Shown one piece after another: positions 52,666-60,862 of a DNA stretch of 64,000 bases; position 1 is the first letter of the stretch; every line of letters starts with the position of its first letter. A program made the position numbers and the translations under genes. The DNA comes from Candidatus Accumulibacter similis (GTDB taxonomy: Bacteria > Pseudomonadota > Gammaproteobacteria > Burkholderiales > Rhodocyclaceae). The DNA lies in assembly GCA_013347225.1 (NCBI GenBank), contig CP054595.1:4212415-4276414 (forward strand), in the 5' to 3' direction. The notes beneath the pieces are model-generated. The model did not search any database. It had not been told where the DNA came from and worked only from the letters and a program-made list of their open reading frames with translations.

Positions 52666-52965
52666 CTATACCGGCGTACCAGGCGCCGCGACGTCGTGGA
52701 TCAGTTGCAGGTCGTTGTCCTCGGCGAAGTGCAGGACGAAACGGTAGGCCATCGGCTCGACTTCGTACAATCGCCCATCGACATGAACCGCCTTCTCTCC
52801 CTTGTAGGTCCGCGGACCGACGTAGGGCGAATAGCGCATCCTCTTCTCGGCACCAAAGACCGATAGAACGCCACAAAGCCTTTCGGCCCAGTCGCTGGGA
52901 CGAAACTTCCTGCCGCCAGTGGTCAAGCCGACGATGATGAAGGAGGGATGCGGCGTAGTGCTCAT
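52666..52965 (-). CDS. DUF3579 family protein
   Basis: 99 residues, soluble. FIIVGLTTGGRKFRPSDWAE with RLCGVLSVFG is the diagnostic start of this mostly betaproteobacterial family; DGRLYEVEPMAYRFVLHFAE follows. Function unknown. It lies downstream of tRNA-Val on the same strand. An extended -10 (TGT-TAGAAT) at 53047-53055 could give an 80-base leader. Confidence 0.82.
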   Translation of the reverse strand: MSTTPHPSFIIVGLTTGGRKFRPSDWAERLCGVLSVFGAEKRMRYSPYVGPRTYKGEKAVHVDGRLYEVEPMAYRFVLHFAEDNDLQLIHDVAAPGTPV

Positions 52966-53046
52966 GTCTCGGTGATGTCGTGGCGAAATGGACCGGGAAA
53001 GGCTCCTGTAGCGCGTTGCCCGCCTGCCTGCACGGCCCTGTCGCCG

Positions 53047-53055
53047 ATTCTAACA
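53047..53055 (-). promoter_or_regulatory. extended -10 upstream of the DUF3579 gene
   Basis: TGT-TAGAAT on the minus strand, about 82 bases before ATG 52965 and downstream of tRNA-Val. No -35 at standard spacing. Confidence 0.4.
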
Positions 53056-53170
53056 GAAAGTTCGACGCTCTGCCGGCGCATGGATGCACCACAGCGTCGG
53101 CCCACTCGCAGCAGCAGGAAACGATCGCGCACCACGTGGCTGTCGTTGCCGAATGGCGGGCGCATCGGGA

Positions 53171-53245
53171 TGGTGGGCGATAGTGGGTTCGAACCACTGA
53201 CTTCCACCGTGTGAAGGTGGCACTCTACCGCTGAGTTAATCGCCC
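53171..53245 (-). tRNA. tRNA-Val (anticodon CAC)
   Basis: 75 bases, CCA encoded. Minus strand from GGGCGATTAACTCAGC. Acceptor stem GGGCGAT/ATCGCCC; D stem ACTC/GAGT; anticodon stem CCACC/GGTGG with loop TTCACAC, so CAC; T arm AGTGG-TTCGAAC-CCACT. It reads GTG, which must be common at this GC content. Confidence 0.96.
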
Positions 53246-53397
53246 AATTGCCCGCAGCCCGACTGCGCTGCAGAGACTTCCGCCGAACCGCCGCTGTCTG
53301 CCCGGCGCCGGCAACTTGGCCGCCGCCCTGCGCGACCTGCTGCGGCTGCCTCGTCCCCCGGCTGCAGATGAAACGCTCTGGCGGCGACGAAGCGGCG

Positions 53398-53426
53398 ATT
53401 AGAGCACAAGTCGTTTTGCCGGTCAA
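53398..53426 (-). promoter_or_regulatory. promoter upstream of tRNA-Val
   Basis: Minus strand: -35 TTGACC, 17 bases, -10 TCTAAT preceded by TGC (extended). It lies about 150 bases before mature tRNA-Val, so it implies a 5' leader of roughly that length or a separate small transcript. Confidence 0.55.
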
Positions 53427-53510
53427 TGCGACAGCACGCCAACCGCCCTGGCGGGACGACACCGGGGGGCGAGCACGACCGCTGGTGGCGGGCGTCAGCA
53501 CCCCATTCCT

Positions 53511-54446
53511 TCAGGCAGCGATCAGGAAGTCGCGGCTGATGCCGTCACCAAGCTCGTAGATGCGATCCATGAAATCGGTCAGATATTCGTGCAGACCGCC
53601 CGCCAGGACATCATCGATGCGGGCGAAATGGAGCCGGGCATGCAGTACGCCCGCCTGCCGCTGGGTCTCGGCCGAAGCATCGTTGGCAATCAGCTGCAGC
53701 ATGCGGACGATACCGTCGGCACAGGCGTGCAGGGATCGCGGCAGATCCATCCGCAGAATCAGGAGTTCGGCAACACGCGCCGGAGTGATCGCATCGCGGT
53801 AGACCTTGCGGTAGACCTGGAATGCCGACAGCGACCGCAACAACGCGCCCCAGCGGTAGAAATCGCTGGCGCCCTCGTCGTCGCTCTGACGCAGGATGTG
53901 GTACTGCATGTCGAGAATACGCGCCGTGTTGTCACCCCGTTCGAGCAGGCCACCCAAGCGGATGAAGTGCAGCGCATCGTCCTTGAGCATGGTGCCGAAA
54001 GTCACTCCGCGCGTCACCGCCGAGCGCAGCTTGACCCAGTCGAAGAACTCGCTGATGCCCCGTGCGAGAATCTGCTCGAAGGTCTGCTGCCGCAGTTCGA
54101 TCCAGGTGGCGTTGATGCTCTCCCACATTTCGGCGGTCAGCGTCCCGCGCACAGCATGCGCGTTCTCGCGCGCCGCACGCAAGCAACTGTAGATCGATGA
54201 CGGATTCGTCGCGTCGGCAACCATGAACCGCAACACGTTGTCGACATCGACGCCGCTGTAGGTCTCGGCAAAAGCCGACTCGAGGCTGTTCAGAGCGAGA
54301 ATGGCGCGCCAGTTCTCGTTCTGTGCGGCGATCGACTGGGGGACCAGCGACATCTGGTAGGACACGTCGAGCAGGCGCGCCAAGTTCTCCGCCCTTTCGG
54401 TATAGCGCGCCAGCCAGTACAAGTGGTCCGCCGTGCGACTCAGCAT
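53511..54446 (-). CDS. alpha-E domain-containing protein
   Basis: 311 residues, all-helical. SRTADHLYWLARYTERAENL with ARLLDV is the exact alpha-E signature start. ILDMQYHILRQSDDEGASDF with YRWGALLRSLSAFQVYRKVY and RDAIT lies centrally. The family always travels with a circularly permuted ATP-grasp gene, often also a transglutaminase and a proteasome-type peptidase, in predicted peptide-modification systems. The biochemical role is not settled. It lies 18 bases after the ATP-grasp gene. Confidence 0.9.
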   Translation of the reverse strand: MLSRTADHLYWLARYTERAENLARLLDVSYQMSLVPQSIAAQNENWRAILALNSLESAFAETYSGVDVDNVLRFMVADATNPSSIYSCLRAARENAHAVRGTLTAEMWESINATWIELRQQTFEQILARGISEFFDWVKLRSAVTRGVTFGTMLKDDALHFIRLGGLLERGDNTARILDMQYHILRQSDDEGASDFYRWGALLRSLSAFQVYRKVYRDAITPARVAELLILRMDLPRSLHACADGIVRMLQLIANDASAETQRQAGVLHARLHFARIDDVLAGGLHEYLTDFMDRIYELGDGISRDFLIAA

Positions 54447-54464
54447 CTCGATCCTCCGTCCATC

Positions 54465-55883
54465 TCAGTTCTCCAGCACCCAGGTGTCCTTCGTTCCACC
54501 GCCCTGCGACGAGTTGACCACCAGCGAACCGGCTCGCAACGCAACGCGCGTCAGCCCACCCGGCACCATGCCGACGCCACGCTTGCCGGAGAGGACGAAC
54601 GGGCGCAGGTCGAGGTGGCGCGGAGCAATTCCGGAGTCGACGAAGGTCGGGCAATTCGACAGCGCCAGCGTCGGCTGCGCGATGTATTTCTCCGGTGCGG
54701 CGATGATGCGGGCGCGAAACTGCTCGATCTCCGCCCGGCTCGAGGCGGGTCCGACGAGCATGCCGTAGCCACCGGCACCATGCACCTCCTTGACCACCAA
54801 CTCGGGCAGGTGCGCCAGGACGTAGCGCAGGTCTTCGGGCTTGCGCAGCATCCAGGTCGGGACGTTGTTCAGCTTCGGCTCCTCACCGAGATAGAAGCGG
54901 ATCATCTCGGGAACGTATGGGTAGACCGACTTGTCATCGGCGACACCGGTACCGATCGCGTTCGCCAGTGTCACGTGGCCGGCCCGGTAGGCCGACAGCA
55001 GGCCTGGCACGCCGAGCATCGAGTCCTTGTTGAACACCAGCGGATCAAGAAAATCGTCGTCGAGGCGGCGATAGATCACATCGACCTGCTGCGGGCCCTG
55101 CGTCGTGCGCATGAACACCGTTTCATTGCGGACGAACAGATCGCGGCCCTCGACGAGTTCGATTCCCATCTGCTGCGCCAGGAAGGTGTGCTCGAAATAG
55201 GCGCTGTTGTAGGCACCCGGAGTCAGCAGGACGACGGTCGGATTGGCGACGCCCTTGGGCGCCACCGTGCGCAGGTTGTCGAGCAACAGGTCGGGGTAGT
55301 GCTGCACCGGCGCAATCAGGTGGCGGGAGAAGAGTTCGGGAAAGAGCCGCATCATCATCTTGCGGTCCTCGATCATGTACGACACGCCCGAGGGCACCCG
55401 CAGATTGTCTTCCAGAACGTACGATTCCCCAGCCCCTGCCCGGACGATGTCAACGCCGGCGATATGCGCGTAGATCCCGGACGGAACGTCGATACCGATC
55501 ATCTCGCGACGGAACTGTGCGTTGTTCAGCACCTGCTCGACGGGAACGCAGCCGGCCTTGAGAATCGCCTGCTCGTGATAGATGTCATGCAGGAACGCGT
55601 TCAGCGCCTGCACCCGCTGCCGCAGGCCGGCCTCGAGCTGCGCCCACTCGGCCGCCGGGATGATCCGCGGAATGATGTCGAAAGGGATCAGCCTTTCGGT
55701 CCCCGCCTCTTCTCCGTAGACAGCGAATGTGATGCCGACGCGATGGAACGCCGTGTCCGCTTCGGCCCGCTTGCGCTCGAGCCGCTCGGGCGGCATGCCG
55801 GCTAGCCATTCGGCAAAGGCACGGTAGTGCGGCCGCAGGCCAGCATCCGAATCGTACATCTCGTTATAGAACGCTCCGCTCAT
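54465..55883 (-). CDS. circularly permuted type 2 ATP-grasp protein
   Basis: 472 residues. YNEMYDSDAGLRPHYRAFAE and FHRVGITFAVYGEEAGTERL form the typical start; LEDNLRVPSGVSYMIEDRKM, VVLLTPGAYNSAYFEHTFLA and VVKEVHGAGGYGMLVGPASS are ATP-grasp core blocks, in the permuted order of the family. ATP-grasp enzymes form amide or peptide-like bonds from an acyl phosphate; the substrate is unknown. Start ATG 55883 has GGTGAG five bases upstream. It is first in a two-gene unit with alpha-E and divergent from rhlE. Confidence 0.9.
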   Translation of the reverse strand: MSGAFYNEMYDSDAGLRPHYRAFAEWLAGMPPERLERKRAEADTAFHRVGITFAVYGEEAGTERLIPFDIIPRIIPAAEWAQLEAGLRQRVQALNAFLHDIYHEQAILKAGCVPVEQVLNNAQFRREMIGIDVPSGIYAHIAGVDIVRAGAGESYVLEDNLRVPSGVSYMIEDRKMMMRLFPELFSRHLIAPVQHYPDLLLDNLRTVAPKGVANPTVVLLTPGAYNSAYFEHTFLAQQMGIELVEGRDLFVRNETVFMRTTQGPQQVDVIYRRLDDDFLDPLVFNKDSMLGVPGLLSAYRAGHVTLANAIGTGVADDKSVYPYVPEMIRFYLGEEPKLNNVPTWMLRKPEDLRYVLAHLPELVVKEVHGAGGYGMLVGPASSRAEIEQFRARIIAAPEKYIAQPTLALSNCPTFVDSGIAPRHLDLRPFVLSGKRGVGMVPGGLTRVALRAGSLVVNSSQGGGTKDTWVLEN

Positions 55884-56366
55884 GAGGCTCACCGCGATAT
55901 TAGGTCTCGACGTCTTCAAGCAGGAACTGTGCCACCCTGGAGCAGCCGCTGCCAGCTGGCGGCACAGTACTGCCGGTCGGGATTCGATGCAAGAGAATGG
56001 TGCGTCGCCACTGCGACGCGCACGTTGCCGGTGCATCGGAGCCCGGGCTGTCTCGCTTGAATGCCGCTCAGGAAGCGCCACCGCACCCGCGCCCGTGCTA
56101 CAATGCGCGCCGCACGTTGCAGCGCAGCTGCTGCGTGCCCCGAGCATCGCGAACCTGGCCGTAAGTCTCAAGCCCCCCTGCCTTCTGGTGTCGATCACTT
56201 CAGCGCCTTCCCGGCACAAAGCTTCTGTGCCAATGGGTGCCGACTCCTGTTGATCCGACAGAGTCTGTCTCGCAGCCTTTCGTTGGTTGGCGTTGCCCTT
56301 CCTGCTTCATTCGCACCCCCCCGCGCGGCTGGCGGCGAGGGGCTGCACATCCATGCGAAAGACAAC
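55884..56366. other. 483-base divergent region, probable long rhlE leader
   Basis: Between the ATP-grasp gene and rhlE. An extended -10 TGC-TACAAT at 56096-56104 would give rhlE a leader of about 255 bases. Such leaders are known for some DEAD-box helicase genes. No coding region is supported here, although the rhlE frame stays open back to 56061. Confidence 0.45.
56096..56104 (+). promoter_or_regulatory. extended -10 upstream of rhlE
   Basis: TGC-TACAAT. No clear -35 at standard spacing. About 262 bases before the ATG at 56367. Confidence 0.45.
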
Positions 56367-57791
56367 ATGAATTTTGTAGAAATCGGGCTCAACCCCGCCC
56401 TCCTCGCAGCGCTCACCGATTCAGGCTACGACGTGCCGACGCCGGTGCAGGCACAAGTCGTCCCCGCCGCCATCGAAGGCCGCGACATCATTGCCTGCTC
56501 GCAAACCGGTTCCGGCAAGACTGCTGCCTTCATGCTGCCGCTCCTGCACCGCCTCGCTCTGCAGGAGCGGCCGGCAACGGCCGCGCGCAGTGCTGGCCGG
56601 GAAGGCGGCCGGACGCCGCCGCGTGGCCGCGACCAGCAACGTTGGCAACCGGCACGGCCACGCGTGCTGGTCCTCACGCCGACCCGTGAGCTCGCGCTGC
56701 AGGTCACTGCCGCCAGCGAGAAGTACGGTCGCCGCATGCACCAGGTGCGGGCTGTCGCCATCCTCGGCGGCATGCCCTACCCGAAACAGATGGAACTTCT
56801 CGGCCGCAACCCGGAGATCCTCGTTGCCACGCCAGGCCGCCTTATCGACCACATGAGTTCGGGCAAGATCGACTTCGCGCAGTTGCAGATGCTGGTCCTC
56901 GACGAAGCGGACCGCATGCTCGACATGGGATTCATCGACGACATCGAGCGGATCGTCGCGGCAACCCCGCCCTCGCGCCAGACAATGCTCTTCTCGGCGA
57001 CACTCGACGGCACGGTCGGCGTGATGGCACAGCGCATCACGCGCAACGCGCTGCGCATCGAGGTCGACGCTCCGTCCGCCAAACACGAGAACATCGAGCA
57101 GCGCATGCACTTCGTCGACGATCTGGCGCACAAGAACCGCCTGCTCGACCACCTGCTGCGCGATGCGTCGATCGACCAGGCACTCGTCTTCACGGCGACC
57201 AAGCGCGATGCGGACAGCGTCACCGATCGCCTGAACGTCGCCGGCCTGAATGCTGCAGCGCTCCACGGCGACATGCACCAGGGTGCCCGCAACCGTACGC
57301 TCGCCGCGATGCGGCGTGGCCAGGTGCGAATCCTGGTCGCCACCGACGTCGCCGCACGCGGCATCGACGTGCCGACGATCACACACGTCTTCAACTACGA
57401 CCTGCCGAAGGCTGCCGAGGATTACGTGCATCGCATCGGCCGCACCGGGCGCGCTGGCCGCAGCGGCCTGGCGATTTCGCTCGTTCATCACGCGGAACAA
57501 TTCAACGTCAGGCGAATCGAGCGTTTCACGCGGCAAAGCATCCCGGTCGAAGTCGTCGCCGGCCACGAGCCGACGCGCCGTCCGCAGGCGGCCAAGCCTC
57601 GCCCGGAAGGCAGGCCATGGCACGGGGCTGACAAGCGCACGGCGCAGCCAGCCGGACAGGCCGACAAGCGCGTCGGCAAACCGGCAGCGCACTGGCGCGA
57701 CGGGCTGCCGCGCACCGCTCGCCACGATTCGGTACATGGCAAGACGGGCGGCAGCGCCACCGGCCGCAGGAACTCCGCCAGCGGCCGTTGA
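56367..57791 (+). CDS. rhlE: DEAD-box RNA helicase, RhlE type
   Basis: 474 residues. NFVEIGLNPALLAALTDSGY carries the Q-motif region with PTPVQAQVVPAAIEGRDIIA. Walker A SQTGSGKT (45-52, Lys51), DEAD box VLDEADRMLDMG, SAT FSATL, motif VI HRIGRTGRAGRSG. An Arg/Gln-rich insert at about 70-95 and a basic, disordered C-terminal tail (from about 400) likely bind RNA. Family members act in ribosome assembly and cold adaptation. Start ATG 56367 gives the family N-terminus. It converges on lapA with 14 bases between. Confidence 0.93.
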   Translation: MNFVEIGLNPALLAALTDSGYDVPTPVQAQVVPAAIEGRDIIACSQTGSGKTAAFMLPLLHRLALQERPATAARSAGREGGRTPPRGRDQQRWQPARPRVLVLTPTRELALQVTAASEKYGRRMHQVRAVAILGGMPYPKQMELLGRNPEILVATPGRLIDHMSSGKIDFAQLQMLVLDEADRMLDMGFIDDIERIVAATPPSRQTMLFSATLDGTVGVMAQRITRNALRIEVDAPSAKHENIEQRMHFVDDLAHKNRLLDHLLRDASIDQALVFTATKRDADSVTDRLNVAGLNAAALHGDMHQGARNRTLAAMRRGQVRILVATDVAARGIDVPTITHVFNYDLPKAAEDYVHRIGRTGRAGRSGLAISLVHHAEQFNVRRIERFTRQSIPVEVVAGHEPTRRPQAAKPRPEGRPWHGADKRTAQPAGQADKRVGKPAAHWRDGLPRTARHDSVHGKTGGSATGRRNSASGR

Positions 57792-57805
57792 GAGGACCAG
57801 GGCAC

Positions 57806-58324
57806 TCAGAAGTGCCCCGGCCGACGCTCCGGCAGCACATCGCCTTTCCTGTCGAGCCGGTCCTCCAGTTCACCGACGCACGCGGCGACGCTGTTTGCCG
57901 ACTGCTCCAGCGCCGTCAGGAGTTCCTTCTCGAGCCGGTCGAGCCGCTCCAGGATCGCCGCGTCACTCGCCAGCGGCGTCGCACCGCCGCGGCCAGACAA
58001 CTTCTGCAACTCGCCTTCGAGAAAGGAACGCAGTTCGGTGAAGCGCGAGGCTTCGGCCTTGTCCGCGAGTTCGCGGTTGAGTTGCAGTTCCTGCGCATGG
58101 CGGCGCGAATCGAACAGCGCCGAGGCCTGCACATAGACGACGAAGATCAGGAAGAAGGCGGCCAGGAAAGCGATGACACCGAGCATGATCACGCCGAGCG
58201 GCGCTTCGACCTGCGCCAACCCCAGTGACAGCGTCGTCGGTGTCGTGAAGGCGTGCCAGTTGAGCGCGGAGAAGGCGGCGACGAGGGTGAAGACGAACAG
58301 CAGAAAAACGGTACGAAGCTTCAT
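57806..58324 (-). CDS. lapA: LapA-domain inner membrane protein
   Basis: 172 residues. Two N-terminal helices (about 5-20 and 42-68) in the LapA pattern, then a coiled coil (about 75-160) with alternating Leu/Glu (DAAILERLDRLEKELLTALE). In E. coli LapA works with LapB in lipopolysaccharide assembly and shares its promoter with lapB; no lapB is seen here. The coiled coil is longer than in E. coli LapA. ATG 58324 fits the family start; RLRKVFLLF-like TVFLLFVFTLVAAFSALNWH is at the N-terminus. Confidence 0.75.
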   Translation of the reverse strand: MKLRTVFLLFVFTLVAAFSALNWHAFTTPTTLSLGLAQVEAPLGVIMLGVIAFLAAFFLIFVVYVQASALFDSRRHAQELQLNRELADKAEASRFTELRSFLEGELQKLSGRGGATPLASDAAILERLDRLEKELLTALEQSANSVAACVGELEDRLDRKGDVLPERRPGHF

Positions 58325-58448
58325 TAGAGTGATGACTCCTTGAGATATCCGGAACCGACGGCAATTGCAGCGGCAGCAGGCGGATAGTATCGCAGGCTTG
58401 CCGACACCGGCCACTGCGCCAGCGACCGACAGCGGACATTGCGGCGGT

Positions 58449-59141
58449 TCAGGGAAGGTCGGCAGACGGCATGCGGGCGAGGATGATCGCTGCCTTTCTT
58501 GCCAGCCCCGGTGCGTTGCGGTTGCGGTCGTAGAAGCGCGGGCTGGGAAGCATTCCCGCCAGCCGCGCAGCCTGCTCGCGCGAAAGCTGTGCCGCCGGGA
58601 CACCATGATAGTGACGGGCGGCCGCTTCGGCTCCGAAAACGCCATTGCCCCATTCGATGACGTTGAGGTAGACCTCGAGAATCCGCTCCTTGCTCCACAC
58701 GCCTTCGAGCATCAGCGTGATGACGGCCTCTTCCGCCTTGCGCCATGGCGTCCGCGCCGGAGTCAGAAAGAGGTTCTTGGCCAGCTGCTGCGAGATGGTC
58801 GAGCCGCCGGCAACGACCCGGCCCTTCTTCTGGTTCTTCTCGATCGCCTGCTGGATGCCGTCCCAGTCAAAACCCTCGTGATCGACGAAGCGGGCGTCCT
58901 CGGCAGCGACGACCGCGCGCTTGAGGTGAACCGATATGCGATCGTAAGGCACCCATTGCTTGCGCAGTTCTGCTTCCGGTTGCTGCCGACGCAGTTCCTC
59001 GAGACGGATGGCCATGAAGCGCGTGACGTCGGGGTTCGCCCAGTTCCACCAGAGAACCCAGCCGAACAACCAGAACTGATAGAGGACCAGCAGGGCCATG
59101 CCAGCAAGCAGCACGCGCTTCGCCCAGAGCAGGAGCCTCAT
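58449..59141 (-). CDS. mtgA: monofunctional biosynthetic peptidoglycan transglycosylase
   Basis: 230 residues. GT51 enzyme that polymerises lipid II glycan strands. N-terminal anchor helix (VLLAGMALLVLYQFWLFGWV), AEDARFVDHEGFDW with the catalytic Glu, GGSTISQQLAKNLFL and RKAEEAVITLMLEGVWSKER. A typical MtgA without a transpeptidase domain. The ATG overlaps aroE by four bases; last gene of the uppP-yqiA-rnr-tonB-aroE-mtgA unit. Confidence 0.95.
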   Translation of the reverse strand: MRLLLWAKRVLLAGMALLVLYQFWLFGWVLWWNWANPDVTRFMAIRLEELRRQQPEAELRKQWVPYDRISVHLKRAVVAAEDARFVDHEGFDWDGIQQAIEKNQKKGRVVAGGSTISQQLAKNLFLTPARTPWRKAEEAVITLMLEGVWSKERILEVYLNVIEWGNGVFGAEAAARHYHGVPAAQLSREQAARLAGMLPSPRFYDRNRNAPGLARKAAIILARMPSADLP

Positions 59142-59974
59142 TGACTCCCGGTCTGCCGGCTGCCGGCGCGCAGCATTGCCAGCACCGGCGCCGTCGCTGG
59201 CCGGACGCCACGCCAGAGCTGGAAGGCCTCCGCCGCCTGCTCGACCAGCATTCCTAGGCCGTCTGCCAGGCGCGCCGCCCCGCGACTGCCGGCAAGGCGC
59301 AGGAACGGGGTCTCGTCCTCACCGTACATCATGTCGTAGGCGAGGCTGTCGCGAGCGAAGAGCCCGTCCGGCAAGGGCAACGAGGCGCCGGCAAGACTGG
59401 CCGACGTGGCATTGATCAGGAGATCGAAGCTCTGCCCGGCGAGTTGCGGGTAAGAACAGGCGCTGACCGCACCGGCGCCCGGCATCCGTGCCGCCAGCTC
59501 ATGCGCACTGGCTTGGGTCCGGTTGGCGATCACCAGCCGGCGCGGTCCGGCCTCGAGCAGAGGGCCGAGAACGCCGCGCGCGGCGCCACCGGCACCGAGC
59601 AGCAGGACACGCATGCCGACGATCGGGCAACCCAGATTCTGTGTCAAATCGCGCAGCAGACCGGCGCCGTCGGTATTGTCACCGAGCCACGCCGGCCCGT
59701 CGAAGAACAGCGTGTTGACCGCCCCCGCGAGCCCGGCCCGCGGCGTCAGTCGCGTTGCCAGCCGACAGGCCTCCTGTTTGAACGGCAGCGTGACGTTGGC
59801 ACCGCAACCACCGCCGGCGACGAAGGCACGAACGCTGCCGGCAAAGCCATGCAGCGGGACGAGGATCGCCTCGTAAGCGAGATCCTGGTTGCATGCCGCC
59901 GCGAACGCGGCGTGAATGGCTGGCGACTTGCTGTGGCTCACCGGATTGCCGAAGACGGCGTAGCGGTCGCTCAT
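59138..59974 (-). CDS. aroE: shikimate dehydrogenase
   Basis: 278 residues. NADP-dependent reduction of 3-dehydroshikimate in aromatic amino acid synthesis. FGNPVSHSKSPAIHAAFAAA contains the SxS substrate-binding motif and the catalytic Lys lies in VTLPFKQEACRLA; the NADP loop is LLLGAGGAARGVLGPLLEAG. Starts overlapping the TonB-like gene end and ends overlapping mtgA, each by four bases. Confidence 0.95.
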   Translation of the reverse strand: MSDRYAVFGNPVSHSKSPAIHAAFAAACNQDLAYEAILVPLHGFAGSVRAFVAGGGCGANVTLPFKQEACRLATRLTPRAGLAGAVNTLFFDGPAWLGDNTDGAGLLRDLTQNLGCPIVGMRVLLLGAGGAARGVLGPLLEAGPRRLVIANRTQASAHELAARMPGAGAVSACSYPQLAGQSFDLLINATSASLAGASLPLPDGLFARDSLAYDMMYGEDETPFLRLAGSRGAARLADGLGMLVEQAAEAFQLWRGVRPATAPVLAMLRAGSRQTGSQ

Positions 59975-60861
59975 CGCTTGGCGGCCCTGGTTTCCAGGCT
60001 ATCACGCTGTGTGAAGTTCCAAGTGCGGGTTATCACCAGGGTGTCCGTATCGTGCCGGATGGCCGGCGGGAAGGCGGCGAACGGTGATGCCATGACGACG
60101 ATCCGGCGGGCCGCATCGTCGAGCACCTTGTGGCCCGACGAACGGTTGATCTCGACTGCATCGACCGAGCCATCGCTCCTGACCGTCACCGTCAGGACGA
60201 GGCTGCCGTAGAGCTTGCCGCGCGCCTCGGCCGGGTAGTTGAGGGTCCCGACCCGCTCGACTTTCTGCCGCCACTCCTCGAAGTATTGCGCGAACCGGTA
60301 CTCCATCGCGCTGCTGCCGAGAAACTGCTTGCGGGGCCGCTTGCTGTATTCATCGAGTTCCTTGGCAATTTCTCCCTCGAGACGGGCCATCGCCAGCGCG
60401 CTCTGGGCGAGGTCACGACCACTGAGATTCGGCACGGGATCCGGCTGTGCCTCCTGTGCAGTGGTCGGTGACAGCGAATCCCTGCTCTGTGCCTGCGCCG
60501 CCAGCCGCTGCTGATGCGCTTCGAGGGCCTGGATCCGCTTCTGCGAGTGTTCGAGCTCGTCACCATGCTGCTGCCGGGGTGCTGCCGGCATCGGCGTCTT
60601 CGCCCGGTGCTCGTGCTCGGTATTGCCACCACTGTCGAGATTCGCCTGCGCCTGCACCGTCGCCTCCTCGGGTGGCCGCGCCGAACGACGATTGACCAGA
60701 ACGACGTCGAGCGCGCGTTCCCGAACGCTGCGCGACGCGTCGGGAAAGCTGAAATGCAGTGACAACAGGAGACCGTGCAGCAGCAGGGAAAACCCGACCG
60801 CCAACGCCAACCGGTGGTTGGCCGACCATCGATCGAACCGATGCAACGATCCCTGCCTCAC
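59971..60861 (-). CDS. tonB: TonB-family energy transducer
   Basis: 296 residues. One N-terminal membrane helix (LALAVGFSLLLHGLLLSLHF), a long Gln/Glu/Pro-rich periplasmic linker (about 50-200) and a TonB C-terminal domain (about 205-290: YPAEARGKLYGSLVLTVTVR, DGSVDAVEINRSSGHKVLDD, AARRIVVMASPFAAFPPAIR). Without exbB/exbD nearby, so its proton-motive partners lie elsewhere; many beta- and gammaproteobacterial operons carry such orphan TonB homologues next to rnr-type genes. Starts with GTG 60861, one base after the RNase gene stop. Confidence 0.85.
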   Translation of the reverse strand: MRQGSLHRFDRWSANHRLALAVGFSLLLHGLLLSLHFSFPDASRSVRERALDVVLVNRRSARPPEEATVQAQANLDSGGNTEHEHRAKTPMPAAPRQQHGDELEHSQKRIQALEAHQQRLAAQAQSRDSLSPTTAQEAQPDPVPNLSGRDLAQSALAMARLEGEIAKELDEYSKRPRKQFLGSSAMEYRFAQYFEEWRQKVERVGTLNYPAEARGKLYGSLVLTVTVRSDGSVDAVEINRSSGHKVLDDAARRIVVMASPFAAFPPAIRHDTDTLVITRTWNFTQRDSLETRAAKR

Positions 60862-60862
60862 C

